From Orientallactaga sibirica (lineage: Eukaryota > Chordata > Mammalia > Rodentia > Dipodidae), in the NCBI GenBank assembly GCA_036365145.1, contig JAEOAD010000982.1:7652001-7716000 (forward strand): DNA of 64,000 bases, in the 5' to 3' direction. Of the stretch, positions 1 to 10,704 are shown in pieces; positions within the stretch are counted from its first letter, which is position 1; each line of letters starts with the position of its first letter. The notes below the pieces were generated by a model. It did no database searches, was not told the origin of the DNA, and worked only from the letters and a program-made list of their open reading frames with translations. The position numbers and the translations under genes were made by a program.

Positions 1-544
1 TACCATATGGTCCATAAAACCCCAAGTAATTACTTAACTATCACCAAAAAAAAAAAAAAAAAAATGGCCAGACCCTGTTCTATTGTATAGACCCCCTGGC
101 CCTATTGCTCAAAAGGCTCTGCTTGGGAATGTCTATTTCACTTGTTTTCCAGATACAGTCAAACCCTCTAGAAGTACCCTGCAGAACATAGGTTGATGGA
201 AATTGAGTTTAATATTTCCCAAAGTGAGCGTTTTAACAAGATTTTCTTGTGTTTCTGGAGTGAAAGCACCAGTGAAATCTTCAATGGAATAAAGATTTAG
301 GGATATGAGGGCAATTTGGCTGTGGCATCTGCCACCCTATTGATTGTCAGGGTTGATTTGACTCATTTTGGCTTTCTAAGTGAGTGTCCCCTTCTTCCCT
401 CCTCACTACTCCAAGTGTGTCCCTCCTGAGGCTGCATGCTTGGTCAAAGATTTTGCCCTGTGCAGCATTTGGGTTTCAGGGCAAATAGTCAGCTGTGTTC
501 TTAGGAAAATAATTCATTTGACCACCATGTTTTATTTTATTTTA

Positions 545-850
545 TTTGTGTGGGTGTTCACGGGGGGGGGGCTCACGCATATGCACAAATGTGCATGTGA
601 AGGGCAGAGTGTCATCCTCAGGAATGCCATCCACATCTTTTGAGACAGGATCTCTCATTGGCCTGGAGCTCACCAATTCAGTTAGACTGGCTTGGCAATG
701 AGCCCCAGGCATCTTCCTGTCTCCACCTCCCCAGTTCTGGGATTACAGGCATGGTGATGCCCAGCATTTTTATATGGGTTCTGGAGGTCAAACTCAAGTC
801 CTTATGCTTACAAGCGTTTTACTGGCTGAGCTATATCCACAGCCTCTGGT
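545..850 (-). repeat. Composite (B4-type) SINE, antisense
   Basis: Reverse complement shows a tRNA-like head, a B1-like middle (complement of CTGGGATTACAGGCATGGTG) and a CA-rich end. Diverged. Confidence 0.75.
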
Positions 851-1296
851 TGTGACATTTTTAAAACATAAAAACAAGAATTTAAAACTAATGAAGAATA
901 AATTGACTTACATAAAGGTTCTTAGCTGCTAAAAGCCACCTTTTCTCTCCTTCCCTTATCTATGTCACTGCAACTTAAAATTTTAAAAGTTTTTTATAAG
1001 ATAACACTGAAACTATAGTTCCCCAATTATCTCTAATAGAAGCAGAGTTCCAATGAAAATGTCTTAACAAGTATATAAATTTCTCTCTAAATTACTACAC
1101 AAAATTTATAGTTCATGTTTCTGAAAATTCTGACAATCATCGAGTTGAGTTTATTGATAAGGGAGTAAATGGAAGTAAAGTCAAAGAATACAGTGAAACC
1201 ACTTATAAAATCATTTGCTAACGTTTAATGTGCTTTATGAATTCTCAAACTATAAAGACACAAGTCTCAAATTTCTTTCTGAAAATTTATTTTTAG
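851..1296. other. AT-rich ADGRG2 intron, nothing recognised
   Basis: Unique AT-rich intron. Searched for the exon preceding window exon 1 without success. Confidence 0.6.
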
Positions 1297-1352
1297 TGTT
1301 TTTTAGAGGTGAGATAATATTTCAATATGATGAAGACCACAATGTTACCCAG
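1297..1352 (+). CDS. ADGRG2: ADGRG2 ectodomain exon (window exon 1), FFRGEIIFQYDEDHNVTQ
   Basis: A 56-nt exon between TTTTTAG and GTAGGC. The first two bases complete a codon from an exon outside the window; the rest reads FFRGEIIFQYDEDHNVTQ, matching the N-terminal ectodomain of rodent ADGRG2 (mouse ends DEDHNVTQ at the same place). It carries an N-V-T glycosylation sequon. Skipping it alone would shift the frame. The preceding exon (Asn-Ile-Cys-Asn-Leu-Ser-Ser region) was searched for in 1-1290 and not found. Confidence 0.9.
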
Positions 1353-2224
1353 GTAGGCTTGAGAGGGTTTTCTTAACTTCAATCATTAAAAAGTACATTT
1401 GCATGTATTTAAAGATTTACCAAAGGTTCAGATTATTTATGATATTTGGCATATTTACTTTTATGTAAATAAAATATGTATCATTGGTTCTTTTGCTTTG
1501 TGCTTGAATTATTAATAATCATGGTGTTTTATTAATGTTATAGTTTAGTTTTCACTAGGTTTGCAACTGAATAAGAATGCTAATATAATGCAGTTCTATT
1601 GGCAGTTAAAATCATAAAATATCCTTAGCTATCCCCAGCAATAAGAAATATATGTGTTGAATCTAAGAAGAATTTTTCAACTCTGAGTGTGTTCCCATGT
1701 GAGGGATTCAGATACAGTGATGTCAGCCTTTTTGTGAGCTAGACTGGCTCTGAGGATCCCAGCCAAATGTGTTTGTTCATTCAGTGAATATCTATTCAAC
1801 ACTACTATGTTGCTGGCCATGAGCTGGGTGCTAGAAATGCATCCATGGCACTATTATTTCCCTTTTTACCTCAGACCCTCTTAAATTTGTGGCCGGTCAT
1901 GATGAGAACTTTAATGGTGTTTTCTTAGGGGAACTCTTGAACTGAATACAGAAATTAGCAAAGCAGAGCTGCTAACTCTGAAATTTTAAAAGCAAGTAAA
2001 TAAAGCCAAATTGGTTCAGCCAATATTGATCAACTTTTGAGCATGCCCATTGTCTATGTAACTGAAATTTGATCATTGGATAGAAATATTCCATAATGTA
2101 GGGATTCAGCCTTTGGGGTGTAGTTCTTTGGGTGGCCAGCAGAAAAAAAGAATGATTTGTTGTTAGATAACATGTTTAAGAAAAAAAAATGCTGTATTCT
2201 TAATGATTTTTCTGCTGTTAACAG
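1353..2224. other. ADGRG2 intron, mostly unique
   Basis: AT-rich intron. Around 1775-1860 (TTCATTCAGTGAATATCTATT and on) resembles an ancient mammalian interspersed repeat but is too diverged to name. Confidence 0.55.
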
Positions 2225-2280
2225 AATCAAGATATAGCTAATGGCACCTTCACTGGGGTCCTGTCTCTAAGTGAATTGAA
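2225..2280 (+). CDS. ADGRG2: ADGRG2 ectodomain exon (window exon 2), NQDIANGTFTGVLSLSEL
   Basis: A 56-nt exon after GTTAACAG and before GTGAGT. It reads NQDIANGTFTGVLSLSEL plus two bases of the next lysine codon. It starts on a codon boundary and has an N-G-T sequon. With the following 40-nt exon it forms a 96-nt pair that begins and ends on codon boundaries, so both can be skipped together without a frameshift. Confidence 0.93.
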
Positions 2281-2619
2281 GTGAGTAATCTGCTGTTTGA
2301 TTTAAAACTTGAGCCACCAACTGTGAAAATATACCCATTGAGCCATTTTTTGCTTGTGGAAACTGAGAATAGGACAGAGACAGAAAGGATATGGAGCAAA
2401 TTGGTTCTTGCCTACATTGTAAATGAACCATACTAACTGGTGGTCAACTAATGTTCCTTCTGATGCTCTGAAATTACACAACTGCTTCATCTGACTGGTA
2501 TTTGAGTTGTAATGCAATTTATTATCCAGCATGGTTGAAAGACAAGTTCAAGGTAGGACTCCATGCATGTACAATTTGTTCATGTTTTCATGAAGCATCA
2601 GTGATTCAAGAGTCAGAGA

Positions 2620-2767
2620 GTGTTAGGCATGATGGAGCACTCCTTTAATCCCAGCACTTGGGTAGAGGTAGGAGGATCACTGTGAGTTTGAGACCAGCCT
2701 GGGACTAGAGAATGACTTCCAGGCCAACCGGGGCTAGAGTGAAACCCTACCTTGAAAAAAAAATAAA
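2620..2767 (+). repeat. B1-like SINE
   Basis: Contains TTTAATCCCAGCACTTGGG, GAGTTTGAGACCAGCCTGG and a 3' A-rich tail. Confidence 0.9.
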
Positions 2768-3064
2768 AGTCAGAGAATGTCTTTGTTAAGTACCTCTTGG
2801 TTTACCAGGATTAACAGAGATGCATTACAGACCATTGCCTTGCTAGATTATAGGATGGTCTAGCTGACATACAGTCTGTCCTTGGAAGGAACAACTTCAT
2901 GAAAGTGGATGTATAAAGTACAAAAGGATATTCTATGGATCCATGTACAGAGCAGGAAGTACTGTGCCATGGAGACGTCTAGAAAGAAGGTGACCTCTGA
3001 GCACAGATATGGCTCCTGCCAGTTTGAGGAACTAGCTGACTACTGCCATATCTTCTTCCTTACA

Positions 3065-3275
3065 GCACTCTTGACATTTTGAGCCCTGTAATTCTCTGTG
3101 GTGGGGAAGTATTCTGGGTGTTATAGGATATTCCCCAGGATCTCCAGCCTCTACCCACTAGATGCTGGTGGCACCCTCCCCTGTATAACAACTAAAAATG
3201 CCTCCAACATGGTCAAATGTCTCCTGGGATAGGGTACAGTCACCGCTGTTGAGAACCATTGCCTTTGAGTGAATC
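3065..3275. mobile_element. MER5A-like DNA transposon remnant (hAT-Charlie)
   Basis: Non-autonomous element recognised by its end TTGAGAACCATTG, by CCACTAGATGCTGGTGGCAC and by the segment with AAATGTCTCCTGGGATA. Ancient and shared among placental mammals (family knowledge). Confidence 0.65.
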
Positions 3276-3789
3276 CTTTACCTGGGTTTCTTTCATCTTA
3301 ACTTCAGTGAAGCTCCACCAAGTTGAAATGAAAATATTGTTGGAGCAAGAGAGGAATGAGAGAAATGCCCACAGGGAAGCAGTAGGCAGGCTAGAGGGCA
3401 GGCTGTGACTGTTGTAAAGGGAAGGAGGAATTAATCACAGGCCCTGGGTGAGTAGTATCTTGCCTTGGGCTGGCTCTTCCTTCTGGCCATCTGCCAGAAG
3501 AAGCTGCATTGGGGTGTGCAGTAACCTAATAACACAATTGCTCAACCATAATTCATATCTTGCTCTTAGCTAGGACTGATCCAGCTTCCATCTGGTTAGT
3601 TTTCCTTGTCTTATAAATAATTGATTTTCCCTGCATAGCAGTATTTCATTATATCCTGTAGCTCTTCAAAGCGAACATTGTAAGCAACCCATACCACATG
3701 CTTGATTTAATTGCTAAAAACCTATCTTGTTTTGAATGTCACATCACTAATGGTCTCCTTAGTGTCAATTTCTCTCATTCTGTTAACAG
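3276..3789. other. ADGRG2 intron, unique
   Basis: No repeat or exon recognised before the acceptor of window exon 3. Confidence 0.55.
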
Positions 3790-3829
3790 ACGATCAGAGC
3801 TCAACAAAACCCTACAAACTCTAAGTGAG
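3790..3829 (+). CDS. ADGRG2: ADGRG2 ectodomain exon (window exon 3), RSELNKTLQTLSE
   Basis: A 40-nt micro-exon after TTAACAG and before GTAACT, reading (K)RSELNKTLQTLSE with an N-K-T sequon. The one leading base completes the lysine codon from the previous exon, and the exon ends on a codon boundary. The sequence matches mammalian ADGRG2 residue for residue. Confidence 0.93.
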
Positions 3830-4274
3830 GTAACTGTAATATACCCTTTACCTTGTTTATATTATTGTTATTATTTAAGGATAAAGCATGGAATTCTGCA
3901 TTGTCAAGGAGATACGCATTCAAGTTCTCCCAAATCCATCGTGTAAAAAAGTGAATGGACTAGTTGCATTATTCCCCAAATCAGAATTCGGAGTCATGGG
4001 TGGGCATTACAAGGAGGTAGGGTTTCCTTTGTGTAAAACCAAAGCTTCTTAAAATAAAACCTCCAGCGGAATGTGCTCCTTTGTGAGCTCTTTGACTTTG
4101 GAGGATTCCAAGCAGAACTTGTATGGCCCAAATAGCTTTTATGATATGTTAAGAATCCAGTAGGAGTGTGTAGTGGGTGGTCTGTAGGGGTTCTAAAATT
4201 CTGTGATTAGCCCTAGGTTGTCTTTCCTAATATTTCCAACTGTTGTAGTCATATATATTGTTTGTTTATTTTAG
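3830..4274. other. ADGRG2 intron, unique
   Basis: No repeat or exon recognised. Confidence 0.55.
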
Positions 4275-4312
4275 ACTTACTTCATAGTGTGTGCTACAGC
4301 AGAGGCCCAAAA
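4275..4312 (+). CDS. ADGRG2: ADGRG2 ectodomain exon (window exon 4), TYFIVCATAEAQ
   Basis: A 38-nt micro-exon between TATTTTAG and GTAAGT, reading TYFIVCATAEAQ plus two bases of the next codon (Asn here; Ser in human and mouse). A T-SINE starts within about 20 bases of the donor, leaving little unique intron on that side. Confidence 0.92.
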
Positions 4313-4327
4313 GTAAGTCCTTTTTAA

Positions 4328-4537
4328 TTCTGTTTTTAAAATAATTTAGTTAATTTGAGAGAAAGAGGCAGAGAGAGAGAGAGAGAGAGAGAGCATGCCA
4401 GCCACTGAAAAAATGAACTCCAGATGCATGCGTCACCTTGTGTGTATCTGGATTTATGTGGGTACTGGGGACTCGAACCTGGATCCTTTGGATTTGCAGG
4501 CAAGCCCCTTAACTGCTAAGCCATCTCTTCAGCCCTG
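4328..4537 (-). repeat. T-SINE, antisense
   Basis: Antisense tail AATTTGAGAG, (GA)n, and the head complement GCTAAGCCATCTCTTCAGCCC, with B-box complement GGACTCGAACCTGGATCC. Confidence 0.92.
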
Positions 4538-4548
4538 TTTTTAATTCT

Positions 4549-4701
4549 TTTTTTTTTTGGTTTTTGAAGGTAGGGTCTCACTCTAGTCCAGGATGACCTG
4601 GAATTCACTACGTAGTCTCAGGGTGGCCTTGAACTCATGGCAATCCTCCTACCTCTGCCTTCCAAGTGCTGGGATTAGAGGCGTGCACCACCACACCCAG
4701 T
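4549..4701 (-). repeat. B1-like SINE, antisense
   Basis: Poly-T start, GGTAGGGTCTCACTCTAG, and AAGTGCTGGGATTAGAGGCG near the end. Confidence 0.93.
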
Positions 4702-5484
4702 TTTTAATTCTTTTATATAGATTATTGCTCTATTTATAAGTAATAAAATATTAATGAATTTAATAAAATATTAAATTTCAAATTCAAAGGTTTTCCTCCA
4801 AAAAATATATTAGTGACATTTTGAACATTTTTTTTATTTTTCAAAACACTGATCATTCTATCACATCCAGCATCTCATTTCCTTGACTAATCAGTGTCCT
4901 TAGCTCTGAATACTACCAATATGATCTAGAAGCATCTCATAGTGGACCAGGCAGGGTAAAGGTCAGATAGGAAAAAAGAATCAGACTATGGTGCTTGGAA
5001 AAAGGAGAGAAGGGAGAGGGAAAATTGAAAAGATTAAAAAGTATATGCAAGAGTAAATCAGATTGTCCAACAATTATTTGAGGTTGCCAAGATAACTCTT
5101 TGAAATTGTGTCTATTAGCAGTCCTGGCTGCCTAAGTTAGTGCCTCAAGAACAGTAATCTCACTACATGATCCCTGAGCATTGAGTGAGAGTCAAAGTCA
5201 TAGGAAATGGCAATTTCTCCTTGACAGAAATCATGGCAAATCTTCCATGAAATTGTACATTGGATCTCTACTCACTATGGGTATTTAGTACATTTCTTTT
5301 CCCTTTTTCCATGACTTGCAACGTTAATTTTTTTTTCACCTATGCCTAGGTAGTAGCAGAGAGACGGTCTCCCTGTTCTTAGTTATCTAATAATCTAAAT
5401 TGAATTGCCAGAGAGATTTTGGACTTTTCTAAAGAGCTTGACATTTCAGCTAGGCTGGTTTGTAAAAAGGCTTCAGGGGTGGGG
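4702..5484. other. ADGRG2 intron, AT-rich, nothing recognised
   Basis: No named repeat or coding potential seen. Confidence 0.55.
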
Positions 5485-6010
5485 GACTGGGAAGATGGCT
5501 CAGTGGGTAAAGCTACACAAGCTTGAGGACTCATTTGGATCCTTGACACCCATACAAATTGCCAAGTGTGGTGGCACATGCCTGTAATCCCAGTGCTGGG
5601 TAGGTGGAGACAGGGGGTTCCCTGTGGTTTGCTGATTAGCTTATGTAGGTGAATCAGTGAGCTCCAAGTTCAGGGATATCCTGCCACAAAAAAATAAGAT
5701 GGATAGCTAGGGAAATGCCTCAGTGGTTAAAGGCACTGGCTTGCAAAGCCTGCCAGCTTTCTATTCCACAGTACCCACATAAAGCCAAATGCAGAAAGTG
5801 GTGCATGCATCTGGAGTTCTGTTACAGCAACAAGAGGTCCTGGCTCCACTTCAACCCACCCCCCATATGCACGCATACATAAATTAAAAAGAAGATTGAG
5901 AGTGACTGTTGAAGACACATAACATTGACCTCTGGCCTCCACACACATGCATGCATACACACATGTGCTTCCACACACATGAAAACATGCATACAAATAT
6001 ATACATATAC
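5485..6010 (+). repeat. Composite SINE split by a T-SINE
   Basis: The 5' part (5485-5702: GAAGATGGCTCAGTGGGTAA to CCTGCCACAAAAAAATAAG) and the 3' part (about 5890-6010: GAGTGACTGTTGAAGACACA to the CA-rich end) are one element. Intact copies have AATAAGGTGGAGAGTGACAG at the break. Confidence 0.8.
5703..5888 (+). repeat. T-SINE nested in a composite SINE
   Basis: Diverged head (AGCTAGGGAAATGCCTCAGT), then AAAGCCAAATGCAGAAAGTGG and GCATCTGGAGTTC. It ends close to AAATTAAAAAG. Confidence 0.75.
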
Positions 6011-6427
6011 ATGCCAAAAAGCTTCCAATATGGAAATTGAAATGCCTATAAACACTAGGCAAGTAGCCAGCTTTAGGGGAATCAGGAGGGAGCAAGACTA
6101 AAGATGTTAAAATACTAAAGACTAATGATGCTAGTCTTTGCAGTCAAGTTCCACTTCTGCTGGTTTCTTGTGCAGGCAGGCAAAATAGTTATCAGCCAGG
6201 TGTGGGCAGCAGGTACCTAGTCTACAACATCTGTGAGTGTGATGTGATGCTCTTAGGAGAAAAATTTGGGGGTAAATTCCAGACCATGGTAGATGCATGT
6301 TTACAAACTTACAGTAGTAAATTGCAAGTTAACACCGTCACCCCCACACTTCTTTACTCTTAAGTTTGCAAAAGCAAGTACAAATATATAGGCAAATTTC
6401 CAATGTTATGTACATTTCTCTTTACAG
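6011..6427. other. ADGRG2 intron, unique
   Basis: No repeat recognised up to the acceptor of window exon 5. Confidence 0.5.
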
Positions 6428-6522
6428 CACATTAAATTGTACATTCACAATAAAACTGAACCAGACAAAGAACGTATGTGCTATAATGGCTGCTTTGAAA
6501 AGAGTACAGATTCGACCAATGG
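6428..6522 (+). CDS. ADGRG2: ADGRG2 ectodomain exon (window exon 5), TLNCTFTIKLNQTKNVCA
   Basis: A 95-nt exon after CTTTACAG and before GTAAGT, reading TLNCTFTIKLNQTKNVCA and then IMAALKRVQIRPM. It has sequons N-C-T and N-Q-T and cysteines conserved with mouse. The middle (Asn-Gln-Thr-Lys and Ala-Ala-Leu-Lys-Arg) differs from mouse and human, as expected for the fast-evolving ectodomain. One base carries into the next exon to make glutamate. Confidence 0.93.
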
Positions 6523-6577
6523 GTAAGTTATTTCTGTCTTTATTTCTGTGTTCATTGTCACATGACTTTTGATATGT

Positions 6578-6736
6578 CTTTTTTTTGTTTGTTTGTTTTT
6601 GAGGCAGGGTCTCACTCTAGCCCAGGCTGACCTGGAATTCACTCTGTAGTCTCAGGGTGGCCTCAAACTCATGGTGATCCTCCTACCTCTGCCTCCTGAG
6701 TGCTGGGATTAAAGGCGTGTGCTACCACACCCGGTT
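6578..6736 (-). repeat. B1-like SINE, antisense
   Basis: (TTTG)n tail complement, GGCAGGGTCTCACTCTAGCC, then CTGGGATTAAAGGCGTGTGC. Confidence 0.95.
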
Positions 6737-6901
6737 GATGTGTCATTTTTAATTGAAATATAATCAGTAAATTTCATAGGTTTGCTTTCTATTTGATTTC
6801 TTTTCCCTTGGGCACTTTTTTTTTTAGGAATGGATTATCTTTCCTGATTTCTTATGAAGTTTCAGTATTTCATTTGAAAACACAATAAAAACAAACTATT
6901 A

Positions 6902-7004
6902 AGCCAGGCCATGAGTTCGAGGCCACCCTGAGACTACATAGTTAATTCCAGGTCAGCTTGGTACAGAGTGAGACCCTACCTCAAAAAAAAAAAAAAAAAA
7001 AAAA
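6902..7004 (+). repeat. B1-like SINE, internally deleted
   Basis: AAGCCAGGC is joined directly to ATGAGTTCGAGGCCACCCTG, so the CCCAGCAC segment is missing. Ends in a 22-A run. Confidence 0.85.
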
Positions 7005-7049
7005 CTATTAAGGATTTTGTTTGGAATATTTAGGGGGTTGCTGCTAGGA

Positions 7050-7560
7050 TATGTCTACTTCATTTTTAACTTGACAAGTAAAAGTTATATGTGCTTATGG
7101 TATACACTGTGATATTTAATAGACACCATAGAATAAGTAAGTCTATTTAAGATATGCATTGCCTCACATACTATTTTTGCTTTTTGTAGTGAGAACTTTT
7201 AAATTTTCCTCTCAGCAATTTTCAAGTATATAATATATTGCTACTAACTGCAGTCACCGTGTCACAGAATAGATCCCTTGAACTTACTTCTCTAACTGAA
7301 TTTTGTGTCTTTTGTCCCCAGCTTCCCCACCCTGAATCCTTTGGTATCCCTCAGTTTATTCTATGTTTCTATGAGTTAGGCCTTTGTAGATTCCACAAGT
7401 AAATGAGATGTTTTTTTTTACTATGCCTGTTCACTTAACCTAACATTCTCCAGAATATGTTCACTTCTGAATTCCTCTTAGGAGTTGCTGAAAAATGATT
7501 GATACTATATGCATATAACCAAAAAGGGACAACATAGTCAGTCAATAAATATCTATAGCA
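7050..7560 (-). mobile_element. Old L1 3' fragment, antisense
   Basis: Resembles old mammalian L1 3' ends read antisense: TCACCGTGTCACAGAATAGATCCCTTGAAC followed by CTAACTGAATTTTGTGTCTTTTG and CTTCCCCACCCTGAATCCTTTGG in order (each shown piecewise). No open frame. Confidence 0.55.
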
Positions 7561-7639
7561 CTTGCTATGTATATATAATTGTCAATATAAACATATCCAA
7601 CTCATTTTGTTGCTCATTTTACAACTGCTTTTTTTTCTT

Positions 7640-7840
7640 TCTAAATATTTTATTTATTTGAGAGGTAGAGAAAGAGAGAGTGAGTATGGGCACACCAGGG
7701 CTTTCTGCCACTGCAAACAAACTGCAGATGCATGTGCCACTCTGTGCATCTGGCTTTACTGGGGACTGAGGAATTGAACCTGTGCCAACAGGCTTTGTAA
7801 GCAAGCACCTTTTATCATTGAGCAATTTCCCCAAACCCAG
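7640..7840 (-). repeat. T-SINE, antisense, diverged
   Basis: TTTATTTGAGAGGTAGAG, GATGCATGTGCCACTCTGTG, and a degraded head (GAGCAATTTCCCCAAACC). Confidence 0.85.
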
Positions 7841-7863
7841 TTGCTCTTTTAAAATGCAGTCTG

Positions 7864-8035
7864 GAGCTTGGCATGGTGGTGCACACCTTTAATCCCAGCA
7901 CTCAGGAGGCAGAGGTAGGAGGACCGCCGTGAGTTTGAGGCCACCCTGAGACTACATAGTGAATTCCAGGTCATCCTGGGCTAGAGTGATACCCTACCTT
8001 GAAAAAATAAAAAATTAATTAATTAATTAATTAAA
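7864..8035 (+). repeat. B1-like SINE with (AATT)n tail
   Basis: GCATGGTGGTGCACACCTTT, GAGTTTGAGGCCACCCTGAG, and a tail of AATT repeats. Confidence 0.95.
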
Positions 8036-8043
8036 ATGCAATC

Positions 8044-8321
8044 TGGGACTGGGGAGATGACTCAGTGGATAAAGTGCTCACCACTCAAGCTTGAGTGTCA
8101 AAGTTCAATCCTCAGACCCCACGTAAAAAGCCAGAAACCATGATGGACTACTGTAATCCCACCATGGTGAGTTTGAGATTGGAGGCAGAGTCAGCAGAAT
8201 TTCCCAGAAGTTCCCAGGTAGCCTAGCAGAGCAAGATGGAGAAACTCTGCATCAAATGAAGTGGAAAGGCACAGAAGGACCCAAATGTTGCTCTCTGCCT
8301 AGACACACACACACACACACA
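8044..8321 (+). repeat. Composite SINE, (CA)n end
   Basis: CTGGGGAGATGACTCAGTGG head, CTGTAATCCCACCATGG middle, and a (CA)n end. Confidence 0.8.
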
Positions 8322-8342
8322 AATAATTCTTTAAAAATGTGG

Positions 8343-8648
8343 TCTGGGGCTGGGGAGATTTCTCAGTGGTATAACTGTTTGCTACACGAGCCTGACAACT
8401 GGAGCTTGGATCCTCAGAACCTACATAAAGCAGGATGCAAGTGGCACTCGTGTCTGTAATCTCAAAGCACCTATGATAATGGGAGGCAGAGTCAGGAGAA
8501 CCCTGAAGCTTGTAGGCCAATAATTAATCTGGCATTCACAGTGGCAAACAAGTGGAAAGGCTGACAGCCCAAGGTTGTCCTCTGACCCCCACATGCCCAC
8601 ACACATGCCCATACATGTATGTACACACACACACACACACAATAAAAG
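8343..8648 (+). repeat. Composite SINE, (CA)n end
   Basis: GGGGCTGGGGAGATTTCTCA head, middle with GGGAGGCAGAGTCAGGAGAA, then GTTGTCCTCTGACCCCCAC, CA repeats and AATAAAAG. Confidence 0.85.
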
Positions 8649-8844
8649 TATAAGAATCATCCTGGGCAGGTCTGAGCATTTTCTTTGCTTTATTCTTGAT
8701 CATGCATTTTATTTTTTTGGATTTTTTAATCTTTCATACATGTATATAAGTTGTAAACATTCCCCCTTATGCCCTGTATCCTCCCTTTTATTCCCCCCCC
8801 CATTGGATTTCTTTGTTTCCCCCAAGCAGTTCTAATTCTTTTTG

Positions 8845-9067
8845 TTTGTTTATTTTATTTGAAAGCCACAGACAGACACAGAGAGCAAGAGGCAGATAGA
8901 TAGAGAGAGAATGGATGTGCCAGGGCCTCCAGCCACTGCAAACAAAGTCCACATGCATGTGCCACTTTGTGCATCTGGCTTATGTGGGTCCTGGGGAATC
9001 GAGCCTTGAACTGAGGTCCTTAGGCTTCACTGGTAAGCGCTTGATGACTAAGCCATCTCTCCAGGCC
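8845..9067 (-). repeat. T-SINE, antisense
   Basis: GCCAGGGCCTCCAGCCACTG, GTGCATCTGGCTTATGTGGG, and the head complement ACTAAGCCATCTCTCCAGGC. Confidence 0.95.
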
Positions 9068-9300
9068 CTTTTTTTTTTGTCTAATTCTATTTCATATCAA
9101 AACTGTGTGTGTGATTTTGCACATCTATATAAATCCAGGTACCACAAATGAGAGAAAACATACAATACTTGTCTTACTGCAATAGGCTTAATTCACTTCC
9201 TGTGATTATCTCTAGTAACATCCATCTTCCAGCACATGACATAACTTCATTCTTTATTTACCATGCATTTTCTTTTTCCTTTCCCTTTTGTCTCCTTCAG

Positions 9301-9367
9301 AGCAGTGCTGCTGTTCTGACAGGACACCCTGCCCTTCCTCGCCAGAAGAGTTAGAAAAACTGCAGTG
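9301..9367 (+). CDS. ADGRG2: ADGRG2 ectodomain exon (window exon 6), Cys-rich QCCCSDRTPCPSSPEELEKL
   Basis: A 67-nt exon after CTCCTTCAG and before GTATGT, reading EQCCCSDRTPCPSSPEELEK and then LQ plus two bases of cysteine. The cluster of cysteines and the PSSPEELEKLQ run are hallmarks of ADGRG2. A (TG)n tract starts about 50 bases after the donor. Confidence 0.95.
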
Positions 9368-9414
9368 GTATGTAACAAACTTACTGATCCATTTCATAAA
9401 TAAAGAACTTTATT

Positions 9415-9419
<5 letters not shown>

Positions 9420-9460
<41 letters not shown>
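9420..9460. repeat. (TG)n microsatellite
   Basis: Twenty uninterrupted TG units about 50 bases after an ADGRG2 splice donor. Confidence 0.98.
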
Positions 9461-9464
<4 letters not shown>

Positions 9465-9691
9465 CATTTAATCACCATGCTGTCCAAGTATTAGGACTGA
9501 GTGTGGAGCCATTTCATATCTTTCTGTGAATTTTGTTTTCATTACTTTTTTTTTTTTTTTAATGGGTATTTGATCAATTTCTACTAGTACTTCATATGTT
9601 GTTGTTGGTAGCTCTTTATCTCTGGCATGTACCAAATCTTTCCTCCTAGTTTGGCAGTTGTCTTTTGACTTTGTCATAGTGTTTTCTCATA

Positions 9692-9885
9692 GATTTTTTT
9701 TAAGAGAGAGAGAGAAAGCGAGTGAGCGAGGGACAGAGGGAAAAAATGGCATGCCAGGGACTCTAGCCAGTACAGTTGAACTCCAGATGCATGTGCCACC
9801 TTGTATACATGCACCACCTTGTGCATATGCATCACCTTGTGCTTCTGGCTTACACTGGTCTGGGTAGTTGAACCTGGAAGTGGAA
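9692..9885 (-). repeat. T-SINE, antisense, with internal repetition
   Basis: The GTGCCACCTTGTATA segment is present three times in degenerate form (at about 9793, 9813 and 9830) where other copies have one. Confidence 0.8.
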
Positions 9886-9961
9886 GGTCCCAGAGTGAAA
9901 CTGTGTCAACTTGTTAGTGTCAGATGGCTCACATGCATCTCTGATTTTCATTTTCCTTTAG

Positions 9962-10362
9962 TGATCTACAGGATCCTGTTGACTGCCTTGTTGATCATGC
10001 ACATGGCTGGCCACTATCTCCTTCCAACAAACCCATACTAGTCACACCTCAGGCCAACATTCTTTCCCAGATTTCTAGTACCATCTCTATGGCTGAATCC
10101 CCCAATCATCCCCCTGTGACCCAGAATATTCCCTCTCTGACACAGGGCAATTACCATCCATCACCCCAGCCTTCAGCTCCCCTGGCTTCTAGCCTTGCTG
10201 TTGACATGCCTGCCCAATCTGGAACTTCCTCTTTCCCTCTCCCCCAAACTGATCTTTCCTACACCCTGCCACCTGTAAAGTCCTCACTTCCCTCTGCCAG
10301 CACACCCGCCCCATCTGCTCCTGTGAATGTGGTCACCATCAGCACTTCAACTGATGAGACAG
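9962..10362 (+). CDS. ADGRG2: ADGRG2 Pro/Ser/Thr-rich stalk exon (window exon 7)
   Basis: The largest exon here, 401 nt, after TTCCTTTAG and before GTAAAT. It begins (C)DLQDPVDCLVDHAHGWPLSP and continues as about 130 residues rich in proline, serine and threonine, without predicted structure. This is the mucin-like linker of ADGRG2, probably O-glycosylated (inference). It is the least conserved part of the protein and differs from mouse in sequence but not in composition or exon phase. Confidence 0.93.
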
Positions 10363-10704
10363 GTAAATACGAAAAATCAAGCTGTTCCTAAGGGCACTTG
10401 GGTGTTGGGCTTCCTGAAATATAGCTGATAGCTGGAAAAGCAGGACACATGAGAAGACCTCATAGAGCTTTTCTTTCTCTGAAACATTCAAAAACCCAGA
10501 CTTGAGGTTTCACAGGGGGTGAGATCTGGGATGAGCAGATTGGCTCCTCCTAACTCTGCCTGTTCAACTTAGAGATGGAAGTAGTCACACCAACTGCACA
10601 TGGCTGAAACAATGATGCGATGCGTGCGAGAAAGCCATGGAAAGTGTAAAGGGCTCCCAGGCATAGCATGAGCCTAGTGATATAGGGATAAAGAAAAGAG
10701 GAAG
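10363..10704. other. ADGRG2 intron, unique
   Basis: No repeat recognised. Confidence 0.5.

Noticed and set aside
5727..6095. A 122-codon open frame on the minus strand
   Set aside because: It lies wholly within two nested SINEs and a CA-rich tract; the Cys/Val/His-rich protein is a by-product of CA repeats.
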